DNA of 64,000 nucleotides, from contig JAIXUS010000018.1 of assembly GCA_027483445.1 (NCBI GenBank), forward strand, positions 186,001-250,000. Direction: 5' to 3'. Below the pieces are notes generated by a model. It had not been told where the DNA came from. It saw nothing but the letters and a program-made list of their open reading frames with translations, and made no database searches. The stretch is from Bacteroidota bacterium (GTDB lineage Bacteria > Bacteroidota > Bacteroidia > M30B66). The position numbers and the translations under genes are program-made. Position 1 is the stretch's first letter, and each line of letters begins with the position of its first letter. This document shows positions 26,033 through 34,450 of this stretch, piece by piece.

Positions 26033-26574
26033 GATTCGGAAAAACTAAAACGTCGAAAAAGGAGAAAGGCCAAATATGCGAGTGTCGCCCCGGCTGCCCA
26101 TCCGCTGAGTACATCAAGTGGATAATGGGCCCCCAAATAGATGCGGCTGTAGCCTACAAGAACGGTCCAAGTGCCTAGCAGAACAGTTACCCAGCGGTTT
26201 TGAAAAAGAAGACTCAAAAACACAGTTAGCGCCATGGTATTGGAGGCGTGAGAGGAGTAAAACCCATACAATCCGCCACATCGGCCATCTACAAGGTGAA
26301 TATCGGCTTGCAAAGCAGCCTCGTGGCAGGGCCTTTTTCGCTCAACGGTGTTTTTTACGGCAACGCTGAGCTGGTCGCTCACCAAAATGAGGAGTGCAAT
26401 ACTGAATAAGCTTTTGAGAAATAGGGGTTTAAATCGACTAAACAACCTAAATGCTAAATAGAGATACACCGGAATGGCAAAGTACCGTGTCGAAATCAAT
26501 TCCAAGGCACCATCGAGGAAGGGGCCTCCATCGGTATTCAACCAATCGAAAAGCGATGTATCGAATTCAATCAT
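26029..26574 (-). CDS. PAP2-family phosphatase
   Basis: 181 residues from ATG at 26574, which overlaps the obgE stop by 4 bases (ATGA). A start 30 bases further upstream is possible but lies inside obgE. The three phosphatase motifs are present: [18 protein letters not shown] with His, and [19 protein letters not shown] with the nucleophilic His. About five hydrophobic segments place it in the inner membrane, where members dephosphorylate undecaprenyl pyrophosphate, phosphatidylglycerophosphate or similar lipids. The order obgE-PAP2-crcB with overlapping ends suggests one transcript. Confidence 0.9.
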   Translation of the reverse strand: MIEFDTSLFDWLNTDGGPFLDGALELISTRYFAIPVYLYLAFRLFSRFKPLFLKSLFSIALLILVSDQLSVAVKNTVERKRPCHEAALQADIHLVDGRCGGLYGFYSSHASNTMALTVFLSLLFQNRWVTVLLGTWTVLVGYSRIYLGAHYPLDVLSGWAAGATLAYLAFLLFRRFSFSES

Positions 26575-27572
26575 AGCTCTGGCTGTGGATTGAGTTCTCT
26601 CCACAACAGGTCTTTTAGTTGTACCAGCCCTTTACCGGTATGAGACGAAATGAATAAATGGGGAATATTGGGAAGGTCTTTTTGAAGCTCAAGCTCTAGT
26701 TCTTCGTCGAGCAAATCGGCTTTAGAAATGGCCAAAACCCGACGTTTATCGAGGAGTTCGGGGTTATACTGGCGGAGCTCGTTGAGGAGAATCTGATATT
26801 CTTTGTGAATATCGTTGGCATCGGCCGGTACTAAAAAGAGCAGCAGTGAATTTCGCTCAATATGTCGAAGAAAGCGTAAACCGAGGCCACGACCTTCGTG
26901 AGCGCCTTCAATGATTCCCGGAATATCGGCCACGATGAAAGAGCGAAAGTCGCGGTACGGCACAATGCCCAATTGAGGAACCAGTGTGGTGAATGGGTAA
27001 TCGGCGATTTCGGGCTTAGCTGCCGAAATTTTGGAAAGCAAGGTTGATTTGCCGGCATTTGGAAAGCCGACCAGGCCAACGTCGGCAAGGATCTTCAACT
27101 CCAAAATCATCCAATTGTCCTCTCCGGGTTCACCGGGTTGTGCAAATCGGGGAGTTTGGAGAGTAGCCGATTTAAAATGAGCATTTCCCATACCTCCGCG
27201 GCCACCTTTGACCAACACACGTTCTTCGCCATCTTCGGTAATTTCCATGAGGATTTCACCGGTTTCAGCATCACGGGCTACGGTACCGAGTGGCACATCG
27301 AGGATTTCATCCTTTCCGTTTTTACCATGTTTAAGGGCGCTGGTTCCGTTCCCGCCGGGCTCTGCAATAACATGCTTGCGGTACTTAAGGTGCAGTAACG
27401 TCCACAATTGGGCATTACCTCGCAGCACTACATGCCCGCCGCGCCCGCCATCGCCTCCGTCGGGGCCACCTTTGGCCGTTGTTCTGTCGCGGTGGAAATG
27501 CACTGATCCTGCTCCACCTTTACCGGAGCGGCAGCAGATTTTTACATAATCCACAAAATTGGTTTCGGCCAT
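26571..27572 (-). CDS. obgE: GTPase ObgE/CgtA
   Basis: 333 residues from ATG at 27572 (an earlier in-frame ATG at 27593 adds seven atypical residues). The glycine-rich Obg fold (about 1-158) shows [30 protein letters not shown]. The G domain follows with [11 protein letters not shown] (P-loop), [16 protein letters not shown] and a SKAD motif for guanine recognition. Obg binds the 50S subunit and links ribosome maturation to nutrient state. It has no C-terminal OCT domain, as is usual in this phylum. It is followed by the PAP2 gene with an ATGA overlap. Confidence 0.96.
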   Translation of the reverse strand: MAETNFVDYVKICCRSGKGGAGSVHFHRDRTTAKGGPDGGDGGRGGHVVLRGNAQLWTLLHLKYRKHVIAEPGGNGTSALKHGKNGKDEILDVPLGTVARDAETGEILMEITEDGEERVLVKGGRGGMGNAHFKSATLQTPRFAQPGEPGEDNWMILELKILADVGLVGFPNAGKSTLLSKISAAKPEIADYPFTTLVPQLGIVPYRDFRSFIVADIPGIIEGAHEGRGLGLRFLRHIERNSLLLFLVPADANDIHKEYQILLNELRQYNPELLDKRRVLAISKADLLDEELELELQKDLPNIPHLFISSHTGKGLVQLKDLLWRELNPQPEL

Positions 27573-27591
27573 GATGTTGAATTGATGGGGC

Positions 27592-27628
27592 AAAAAAACA
27601 AAAAATCCCCGCCGGAATGGCAGGGATT
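27592..27628 (-). terminator. Rho-independent terminator of the peroxiredoxin gene
   Basis: On the minus strand AATCCCTGCC pairs with GGCGGGGATT (one G-U pair) across a five-base loop and is followed by TTTTTGTTTTTTT. It lies in the gap between the peroxiredoxin stop (27647) and obgE. Confidence 0.85.
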
Positions 27629-27646
27629 CTTACAGAATCTTGATTT

Positions 27647-28279
27647 TTAGTGACTTGCCAAGTAAGCGGCCACGCCTTCGTGGGTGTCTTTCAGGGCTTT
27701 GTCTCCTTTTTTCCAGTTGGCTGGACAAACCTCACCGTTTTCTTCGAAGTACTGGAGTGCATCTACCATACGGAGTGCTTCATCTACGTTGCGGCCTAAA
27801 GGAAGATCGTTTACGAGTTGATGGCGTACAATTCCGTCTTTATCGATTAAGAAGAGCGCGCGGAAGGCAATCATGGGACCTGTTGTGGTCATTTCACCGT
27901 CTTCGTTGTAATCGTATTCGCCGAAGAGCACACCATAATTTAACGAGATGGTTTTGGTAGTATCGGCCACAATAGGGTAGGTGATGCCTTTAATTCCGCC
28001 GTGTTCTTTAGGAACTTGTAACCAGCCCCAGTGCGACTGTTCGGTGTCTGTTGAGCAGGCCACCACTGCTACGTTGCGTCGCTCGAATTCGGCGAGCTTT
28101 TCATTAAAGGCGTGCAGCTCTGTAGGGCAAACAAAGGTGAAGTCTTTCGGATAGAAAAACAGTATTACATGCTTATTACCCAGATACTGGTCGAGGCTGA
28201 AGCTTTCAACGATTTCTTCTCCATTGATCACCGCCTGAGCAGTGAATGCGGGTGCTGGTTTTCCAACAAGTGTCGACAT
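27647..28279 (-). CDS. Typical 2-Cys peroxiredoxin (Prx1/AhpC type)
   Basis: 210 residues. It reduces hydrogen and alkyl peroxides in the cytosol. The peroxidatic Cys51 lies in FYPKDFTFVCPTE and the resolving Cys185 in GEVCPANW, so it is a typical 2-Cys enzyme. The GGIKGITYPIVAD stretch matches the GGLG-type motif region of the Prx1 group. It is monocistronic, bounded downstream by a strong terminator. The reductase partner (AhpF or thioredoxin) is not in the window. Confidence 0.94.
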   Translation of the reverse strand: MSTLVGKPAPAFTAQAVINGEEIVESFSLDQYLGNKHVILFFYPKDFTFVCPTELHAFNEKLAEFERRNVAVVACSTDTEQSHWGWLQVPKEHGGIKGITYPIVADTTKTISLNYGVLFGEYDYNEDGEMTTTGPMIAFRALFLIDKDGIVRHQLVNDLPLGRNVDEALRMVDALQYFEENGEVCPANWKKGDKALKDTHEGVAAYLASH

Positions 28280-28358
28280 TTGTAATTGGTTTTATGGGTT
28301 TTTTTGAGGGGTGCAAGTTAGTTAAACAGGCACAGAACAGCCGAATAAATCAATTTGT

Positions 28359-29117
28359 TTAGCTGAGTAAAAATGCCAGTGCGGCTCCGGCCAGTATGGT
28401 GAGGAATTTCATGAGGTTGAACCGGTGGTTTTGGTCTGATTCAAACAGAATGGTCGTGGATAGATGGAAGAATACACCGATTACAAGTGCCAGTGCTAAA
28501 TGCCCAAAGTGTTCGGTATCGAAGGGTATGGCCAAAGAAGTTAAGGCGCCCAGTGGTGTCATCAACCCAAAAACAAGCAATGCCAGTAATGCTTGCTTAG
28601 CGCTCCGGCCGGCCGCGAGAAAAACATTGACAAGGGTAAATGCGATGGGAATGTTGTGGAGTAAAATGCCGGTAAAAAGGCCATTTCCGCTCGATGCGGT
28701 GAACAAGGGTAAGCCTTCAATAAAGGCGTGTACACAGAGTCCACACATCATGATATACGGAAAGCGTTTCATGCCCGGATGCACATCAGCATGCGAATGC
28801 CCGTGGTCATGGCCTTGATGCTCATGTGCATGCCCTGTTATGTGTATATGCCCGTGTTCTACTCCGCCCGAAAAGTAATCCAAAACGATTTGCAGCAGGA
28901 AGCCGGCTAAGATGAGCAGCCCGGCAGTTTGCGAATGTCCGCTGTGGTGATAAACCTCAGGCAACAAATGAAAAACCGAGAGGGCCAAAATGAAGGCTCC
29001 CGAAAAGGAAAGTATCAGTTTTTGAAGGTATGGATGACGATTCTTAGCGCGAACGACAAGCCATCCGGTGAGCATCACCGCCCCCAATAAAATGGATAGC
29101 TGAACAAGAGGATTCAT
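28359..29117 (-). CDS. ZIP-family divalent metal transporter
   Basis: 252 residues from ATG at 29117, which overlaps the stop of the upstream methyltransferase by 4 bases (ATGA); ATG at 29126 is the alternative. Eight hydrophobic segments are visible. The metal path is marked by VHAFIEGLPLF and LHNIPIAFTLV (TM4 and TM5 His/Glu pairs). Between TM3 and TM4 lies a His-rich loop (about residues 86-115, HGHIHITGHAHEHQGHDHGH) that probably binds zinc. It likely imports zinc or iron; the exact metal is not determined by sequence. Confidence 0.92.
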   Translation of the reverse strand: MNPLVQLSILLGAVMLTGWLVVRAKNRHPYLQKLILSFSGAFILALSVFHLLPEVYHHSGHSQTAGLLILAGFLLQIVLDYFSGGVEHGHIHITGHAHEHQGHDHGHSHADVHPGMKRFPYIMMCGLCVHAFIEGLPLFTASSGNGLFTGILLHNIPIAFTLVNVFLAAGRSAKQALLALLVFGLMTPLGALTSLAIPFDTEHFGHLALALVIGVFFHLSTTILFESDQNHRFNLMKFLTILAGAALAFLLS

Positions 29118-29866
29118 CGTTTGCATCCTACCAAAATAAGGCGATCTGAGGTGGATTCATCAAATGGCTCAAGGGCGTAGTTTCCAAAAAATTGCTCAAT
29201 ATGCAACCCGGCTTGCTCAAACAAGATTTCAAAATCTGCTTTTCCCAGCAAGGCTACGCGCTCCTGATACGTGTGGCTATCGCCTTCACGTTCAACCACG
29301 ATGGTTTTTACAATGGTGTTGCCCTCAATGTGCTTGGTGATGTGAAAAGTGTATCCCTCATAGCTTTTCGTTTGCACTTCGTTGGTTAGGCCGATGGCGT
29401 GAATATTCAAAAAATCGAGAACGACTTTACCGCCTTTTTTCAATGAGGTGGCCATATTCACCACTGTTTTCGAGTGCTCATGCGGATGATCAAAGTATCC
29501 GAAACTGGTGAACAGATTAAACACGTAATCGAAATAATTAGAAATCAATAGATTTCGCATGTCGTGAACCATGAACTCAAGCCCATCTTCGGCCAGGGCT
29601 TGTGCAAACTGAATGTTGCTGGGTGAGAGGTCGACTCCGGTAACCGAATATCCTTGTGCGTGAAGAAAGAGGGCATGACGGCCTCTGCCACAGGCTAAAT
29701 CAAGCATTTTTGATGCCTTTTCCGGATTTAAAAACTGAAGCAGATTGTTGAGAAAAAACACGGCTTCCTCATCATCACGGTGGCTGTATAAGATGTGATA
29801 GTAAGGGGAGTCGAACCAGACCTCGAACCAAGACTCTCCGGAGGGTTTTTCCTTCATGGGCCGCAA
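29114..29866 (-). CDS. Class I SAM-dependent methyltransferase
   Basis: 250 residues; ATG at 29857 is an alternative start three codons in. SAM-binding motif I is MLDLACGRGRHALFLHAQGY (about 54-73), followed by VTGVDLSPSNIQFAQ with the acidic ribose-binding residue and later VFNLFTSFGYFDHP. The N-terminal segment WFEVWFDSPYYHILYSHRDDEEA is typical of a group of Bacteroidota methyltransferases with unknown substrate. It is translationally coupled to the ZIP gene through an ATGA overlap, though no functional link is evident. Confidence 0.88.
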   Translation of the reverse strand: MRPMKEKPSGESWFEVWFDSPYYHILYSHRDDEEAVFFLNNLLQFLNPEKASKMLDLACGRGRHALFLHAQGYSVTGVDLSPSNIQFAQALAEDGLEFMVHDMRNLLISNYFDYVFNLFTSFGYFDHPHEHSKTVVNMATSLKKGGKVVLDFLNIHAIGLTNEVQTKSYEGYTFHITKHIEGNTIVKTIVVEREGDSHTYQERVALLGKADFEILFEQAGLHIEQFFGNYALEPFDESTSDRLILVGCKR

Positions 29867-30012
29867 AAATAGGCAAATTAGGCTCGTGCGTGTGTTTTTG
29901 TGCTAGAAAATTGTAAAACAGATAGTTAGTCCGGAGAGTAGAGTCGTCCTACTCCATTGCAAGAAAGTTGTACCGTTGAAGAGCAGTGTTTATTGATTTT
30001 CAGATTCTATCC

Positions 30013-30048
30013 AAAAAAAAACGGCCGACACAATACTGTGCCGACCGT
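30013..30048 (-). terminator. Rho-independent terminator of the fasciclin-domain gene
   Basis: On the minus strand ACGGTCGGCAC pairs fully with GTGTCGGCCGT (two G-U pairs) across a six-base loop, followed by eight T residues. It lies 65 bases after the stop at 30113. Confidence 0.85.
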
Positions 30049-30112
30049 TCAGTGATAGTTTCCGTCCCCCTCTGCTAACCCCTCGTTCCTGCTTAACAGG
30101 AGGCCGGAAATT

Positions 30113-32749
30113 TTACTTCACACTGATTCTTTGTACTGTTCTTCCGTTGGTGGTATTGAGCTCTACGAGGTAGATACCAGCCGACAGACCGTTAAGGTTA
30201 AGTACTTCGCGCTGAACACCGGTAAGTGTACCCAGTTCGCGGAACATTAAGGTTTTACCGCTGATGTCGGTAATGCGGTAAGAAACATCAGTTGGTTGGT
30301 TGAGGGTGAACTCAAGCATAGTTTCTCCATTGGCCGGATTAGGGTAAACTGATGTATTTACAGCAGCTTCAGCTTGTGAAACACTGGTTACCACTGGAAG
30401 TGGAGCCAATGGGCCACCGAGCGCTGATGTGTAGTACAAACCAAAGGCTGGACCATTGGAGTTGTTTGCCGGGGTAAGGAATCCTGATGCCAATACAGTG
30501 AGTGCTGCAGTTGAACCATTCAAAGTTTGAAGTGGAGCCAAGTAAGAAGCTAAGATTGGGCTTCCTGCTTCTGGAGCGATTGCTACTGTGTAATCGGCCA
30601 AGGCCACAGCGTTGTAACCATCGAATTCGCCGTAAGAAATGTTGTTTACCAAAGTAAGTGATGCAGGTGCAGTTACCAATACATCAACTGTTGGAGCATC
30701 GGTTGCGCCGTGGTATACAAGAACTTCTGGCATTCCTGTCATATCGGCCTGGAATTTAGCGCCAGAGAATGTGTGCAGGGTAAAGTCTGGGTCAGGGCTG
30801 TAGCCAGTTGCGCTTACGATACCGTTTGCGATGGCGATGTGGTTACCTACAGGTAAGTTGATGGTAGTAGTGAAGATAGCATCTGCAGCGCTTTGGCTGT
30901 TGGCGAGAGCCACTGCTACTTCAACATCTGTGTCGGCTGGTACCGGAACAAACTGACTTGCTCTGCGGAAAGTGAAGTTATCGAGGAGAAGTTCACCACC
31001 AACATAAATATCTACTGTGTCGGCTGCTGCATCGGCGCAGTTGTGGATGATTTGAACCAGAGCTTCATCAGATGGAGGCAACAATACCGCGTTGATCACG
31101 TGCACAATTCCGTTTTCAGCTACCAAATCAGTTACAGTTACCTGAGCATTGTTGATGAAAACGCCATTGGCATTGATAGTTACTGTTACGTCTTCGCCGT
31201 TGGCAGTTGTAATAGTTTGGCCATTGGTAAGCGTAGCTGCATAAGCTGTGGCTGCTACAACATGGTAATTGAGAATAGCCGTAAGCGTTGGAATGTCATT
31301 CAAAAGCGCGTCAACAGTACCTGCTGGCAATGCAGCAAATGCTTCGTCGGTTGGCGCAAATACAGTGAATGGACCAGTTCCGCTCAAGGCAATTTCCAAA
31401 CCTGCCGCATCAATTGCAGCTTGAAGAGTGTTGTGGTTTTCGCTTGTGCTGATGATACCATAAACTGTGCTGCCTTCTTCGGCAGGAAGCAATACGGCAT
31501 CAATTACGTGAACAACACCATTAAAGCCCTCGAGGTCTACTACGGTTACCTTTGCATTGTTGATGAACACACCATTGCTGTTGATAGTCACTACTACTGA
31601 ACCACCATTTAAGGTTGCAACAACTTGTCCGTTCTGAAGGTCAGTTGAAAGAACTCCAGCACCTAATACGTGGTAGGTAAGGATAGATGTAAGTGTAGGA
31701 ATATCGGCCAACAAGGCATCGATTGTACCTGGAGGAAGGGCGTTGAATGCCGCATCAGTTGGAGCAAATACCGTAAATGGTCCTGCTTCTTCATCTAAAG
31801 TTGTGGTTAAACCAGCCTCTCCGATTGCAACTTCGAGAATGTTGTGGTCTGGGCTATTGGCAATAATGTCGAATACCGAAACGTCATCAGCCTCAGGCAA
31901 CAAAACCGCATCGATTACATGCACAACACCGTTTAGAGCCGGTATGTCGGTAACAGTTACCTGTGCATCATTTACAAATACTCCGTTAGCGTTGATAACT
32001 ACGTTAACGATACCATCATTCAACATAGTAATCTCTTGGCCATCAGACAAGCTTGCAGCAAGTGCAGTTCCGTCGGTAACGTGATATAACAAAATATTGG
32101 TTAACTCTCCTGTTGGATCTGCTAACAATGCTTGCAGAACATCTGCAGGAATAACCGAAAATGCGTTGTCTGTGGGTGCAAAAAGTGTAAATGGACCACC
32201 GGTGCTGAGTGTTCCTTCGAGGTTAGCTAAATCGATAGCTGTTTCTAAGGTGTTGTGAACCGGGCTGTTACGCACAGCGTTCCAAACAGTCGGAACAAGT
32301 ACCGCATCAATTACGTGTACAACACCATTGGTGGCCTCGATATCGGCAGTAGTAACCTGCACTGTTTCGTTAATGAAAACACCATTTCCATTCACTGTAA
32401 TGGCGATGTTCTGGCCGAACAGAGTAGTGATTTGGTCGCCATCACTTAAACCTGAAGAAAGTGCAGCGCCATTTACAACATGGTACAACAGTACATCTGT
32501 AAGTGCGCCTGATGGATCAGCTAACAATGCGTCTAATACTCCAGCTGGGAGGGCACTAAAAGCATTGTCGGTTGGTGCAAAAACTGTAAATGGCCCTGGA
32601 CCTGAGAGCGTCCCGGCAAGATTTGCAGTTACTACAGCAGTTTCTAATGTGTTGTGAACATCGCTGCCCACAATCACATCAACCACCGTTTGCGCTCGCA
32701 TGTGAAGCGTCGCAGCAACGGCGAAGAGCGTAAAGAGTAATTTTTTCAT
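30113..32749 (-). CDS. Four-FAS1-domain surface protein with DUF4397 and T9SS type A sorting domain
   Basis: 878 residues. After a signal peptide (LLFTLFAVAATLHMRAQ) come four fasciclin (FAS1) domains of about 135 residues each (about 21-155, 156-290, 291-430, 431-565). Each has the H1 block FT(V/L)FAPTDxAF, a YHV strand and the H2 block NGVVHVIDAVL. Residues about 570-790 match DUF4397-type sandwich repeats (VDIYVGGELLLDNFTF, ALADYTVAIAPEAGS). The last 80 residues are a T9SS type A sorting domain (VYPNPANGETMLEFTL, then GLSAGIYLVEL and VQRISVK). It is expected to be exported through SprA and anchored or released at the surface, probably as an adhesin. It is monocistronic with its own terminator. 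Confidence 0.94.
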   Translation of the reverse strand: MKKLLFTLFAVAATLHMRAQTVVDVIVGSDVHNTLETAVVTANLAGTLSGPGPFTVFAPTDNAFSALPAGVLDALLADPSGALTDVLLYHVVNGAALSSGLSDGDQITTLFGQNIAITVNGNGVFINETVQVTTADIEATNGVVHVIDAVLVPTVWNAVRNSPVHNTLETAIDLANLEGTLSTGGPFTLFAPTDNAFSVIPADVLQALLADPTGELTNILLYHVTDGTALAASLSDGQEITMLNDGIVNVVINANGVFVNDAQVTVTDIPALNGVVHVIDAVLLPEADDVSVFDIIANSPDHNILEVAIGEAGLTTTLDEEAGPFTVFAPTDAAFNALPPGTIDALLADIPTLTSILTYHVLGAGVLSTDLQNGQVVATLNGGSVVVTINSNGVFINNAKVTVVDLEGFNGVVHVIDAVLLPAEEGSTVYGIISTSENHNTLQAAIDAAGLEIALSGTGPFTVFAPTDEAFAALPAGTVDALLNDIPTLTAILNYHVVAATAYAATLTNGQTITTANGEDVTVTINANGVFINNAQVTVTDLVAENGIVHVINAVLLPPSDEALVQIIHNCADAAADTVDIYVGGELLLDNFTFRRASQFVPVPADTDVEVAVALANSQSAADAIFTTTINLPVGNHIAIANGIVSATGYSPDPDFTLHTFSGAKFQADMTGMPEVLVYHGATDAPTVDVLVTAPASLTLVNNISYGEFDGYNAVALADYTVAIAPEAGSPILASYLAPLQTLNGSTAALTVLASGFLTPANNSNGPAFGLYYTSALGGPLAPLPVVTSVSQAEAAVNTSVYPNPANGETMLEFTLNQPTDVSYRITDISGKTLMFRELGTLTGVQREVLNLNGLSAGIYLVELNTTNGRTVQRISVK

Positions 32750-32872
32750 GATTTTTTTGAGGTTAAAGAGTTAACATTGCCCATCAAAACACAACTGAAT
32801 TGCGTTTTGTTTAATCTTCTGCTTGAATGATTAAACATAATTGGCTAATCGTTTTGTAATCAAACAGATAAA

Positions 32873-34057
32873 ATGAACTTAGAAACCCAGCCCGAACAGT
32901 TTCCTCTTTTAGTACGCACCTATGCAGGCTTGGAAGAGGTACTGCTCAGAGAAATAGCCAGTTTGGGTGGTGCCAATACCGAGATTTTGACAAGGGCGGT
33001 AAGCTGTACCGGCGACAAAGGCTTCGTATACAAGCTTAACCTTGGTTTGCGCACGGCACTGCGGGTTCTCAAGCCGCTACGTTCCTTCACGTTTAACGAT
33101 AACGATAGCTTTTACAAGGAGGTCAATTCAATCGCTTGGGAAGACCATTTTGATGTTGAAAAAACCTTTGCCATCGACAGCATTGTCTTTAGCCGGATGT
33201 TCAACAATTCGATGTTTGTTTCGCAGCTCACTAAAGATGCCATTGCAGATCGATTTCGGAAGCACAGCGGTAAACGTCCTTTTGTAGATGCCCGTGAGCC
33301 TGAAATTTCTATATCTGTATATGTGAGAGAACAGGAAGCCACAATTTATTTGGATTCCGGTGGAGAATCGCTGCATCGACGGGGCTACCGAACCGAGCAG
33401 GTGAAAGCTCCTCTGAGCGAGGTGATGGCAGCAGGGATTCTTAAGCTGAGCGGCTGGACCCACCACTTTCCGTTGATTGATCCAATGTGTGGCTCGGGTA
33501 CATTTTCTATCGAAGCTGCGCTGATGGGCTCGCAGGTTCCACCGGGCTTGTTTCGTGAACGCTATTCATTCATGCACTGGCGCGATTTTGATCCTGAACT
33601 TTTCGAAACAGTTCGCGAAAGTTTGGTAAAACGCATTAGTGATGACCCTTTGCGGATTAAAGCGGCCGATATTTCACGAAGAGCCCTCAGCATTGCCCGC
33701 GAGAATGCTTCAAGGGCTGAAGTAGCTTCCGAAATCCAGTTCGAGTTGCAAGATTTTACCAAGTCGTCGTCGGCCAATTGGCCTGATGACAGTGCGGGTA
33801 GCAAAAAGTTCATCTTTATCAATCCACCGTACGGCGAGCGACTTCAGCCCGAGAACCTTGAGCAGTTGTACCAGCAAATTGGTTCAACCTTGAAGCACCA
33901 GTACCCGGGTTGTGAGGCCTTCATCTTCACCTCGCATCCTGATGTAGTTCGGCTAATCGGGCTTAAGCCATCCAAACGGTGGAAGCTATACAATGGCAAA
34001 CTGGAGTGCCAACTGCTTCACTACTCGTTGTATGCGGGAAGCAGGAAAAAATCCTGA
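32873..34057 (+). CDS. THUMP-domain class I rRNA methyltransferase (RlmL N-terminal type)
   Basis: 394 residues. Residues about 10-155 form a ferredoxin-like plus THUMP region (LLVRTYAGLEEVLLREIASL). The methyltransferase follows with SGGESLHRRGYR, IDPMCGSGTFSIEAA (SAM binding) and the catalytic FINPPYGERL. This matches proteins methylating N2 of a guanine in 23S rRNA (m2G2445, the RlmL half without its second module). It is divergent from the fasciclin gene and lies 73 bases upstream of the cold-shock gene. The exact target base is inferred from family. Confidence 0.92.
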   Translation: MNLETQPEQFPLLVRTYAGLEEVLLREIASLGGANTEILTRAVSCTGDKGFVYKLNLGLRTALRVLKPLRSFTFNDNDSFYKEVNSIAWEDHFDVEKTFAIDSIVFSRMFNNSMFVSQLTKDAIADRFRKHSGKRPFVDAREPEISISVYVREQEATIYLDSGGESLHRRGYRTEQVKAPLSEVMAAGILKLSGWTHHFPLIDPMCGSGTFSIEAALMGSQVPPGLFRERYSFMHWRDFDPELFETVRESLVKRISDDPLRIKAADISRRALSIARENASRAEVASEIQFELQDFTKSSSANWPDDSAGSKKFIFINPPYGERLQPENLEQLYQQIGSTLKHQYPGCEAFIFTSHPDVVRLIGLKPSKRWKLYNGKLECQLLHYSLYAGSRKKS

Positions 34058-34104
34058 TAAATAAAAGAAATTGTAAATCGGTGTGTTTCGCTTTGGGAAT
34101 AGCC

Positions 34105-34112
34105 TACCTTTG
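34105..34112 (+). promoter_or_regulatory. -7 element (TACCTTTG) of the cold-shock gene
   Basis: Exact match to TAnnTTTG, 18 bases before the ATG at 34131. The -33 element is poor (TTTCG near 34087). It supports the shorter start for the cold-shock gene. Confidence 0.5.
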
Positions 34113-34130
34113 TCGCATAACACATTTTTA

Positions 34131-34322
34131 ATGAAAACAGGTACCATTAAATTCTTTAACGCAACCAAAGGTTTTGGTTTCGTTAAAGTAGACAACTCCG
34201 ACCAGGAAATTTTCGTGCACATCACCGGCCTGGTTGATCAAGTGAAGGAAGCTGACCGCGTATCTTTCGAGGTAATCGAAGGTCGCAAAGGCTTGAATGC
34301 TGTCAACGTGAAGAAGATCTGA
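34131..34322 (+). CDS. Cold-shock domain protein
   Basis: 63 residues, a single OB-fold cold-shock domain. The RNA-binding motifs are KGFGFVKV (RNP1) and IFVHITGL (RNP2-like). Such proteins act as RNA chaperones that melt secondary structure. An in-frame extension to 34083 exists, but it would start upstream of the -7 element and lacks family similarity, so ATG at 34131 is used. A strong terminator follows. Confidence 0.95.
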   Translation: MKTGTIKFFNATKGFGFVKVDNSDQEIFVHITGLVDQVKEADRVSFEVIEGRKGLNAVNVKKI

Positions 34323-34363
34323 TTGCTATATATAGCTTAACGTTTTGATTTGATTGCCCTTCA

Positions 34364-34396
34364 AACCCCGGTGCTCCACGCCGGGGTTCTTTTTTA
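34364..34396 (+). terminator. Rho-independent terminator of the cold-shock gene
   Basis: AACCCCGG pairs perfectly with CCGGGGTT across a nine-base loop and is followed by CTTTTTT. It lies 42 bases after the stop. Confidence 0.9.
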
Positions 34397-34450
34397 CCCG
34401 TTGGTCAGATGAAGCGCATTCCTTTACTTTGCAACCTCTATTGTTTGTAC

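Noticed and set aside
30893-31600. 235-codon plus-strand open frame opposite the fasciclin gene
   Set aside because: Repetitive, Cys-rich mirror of the FAS1 repeats; antisense shadow.
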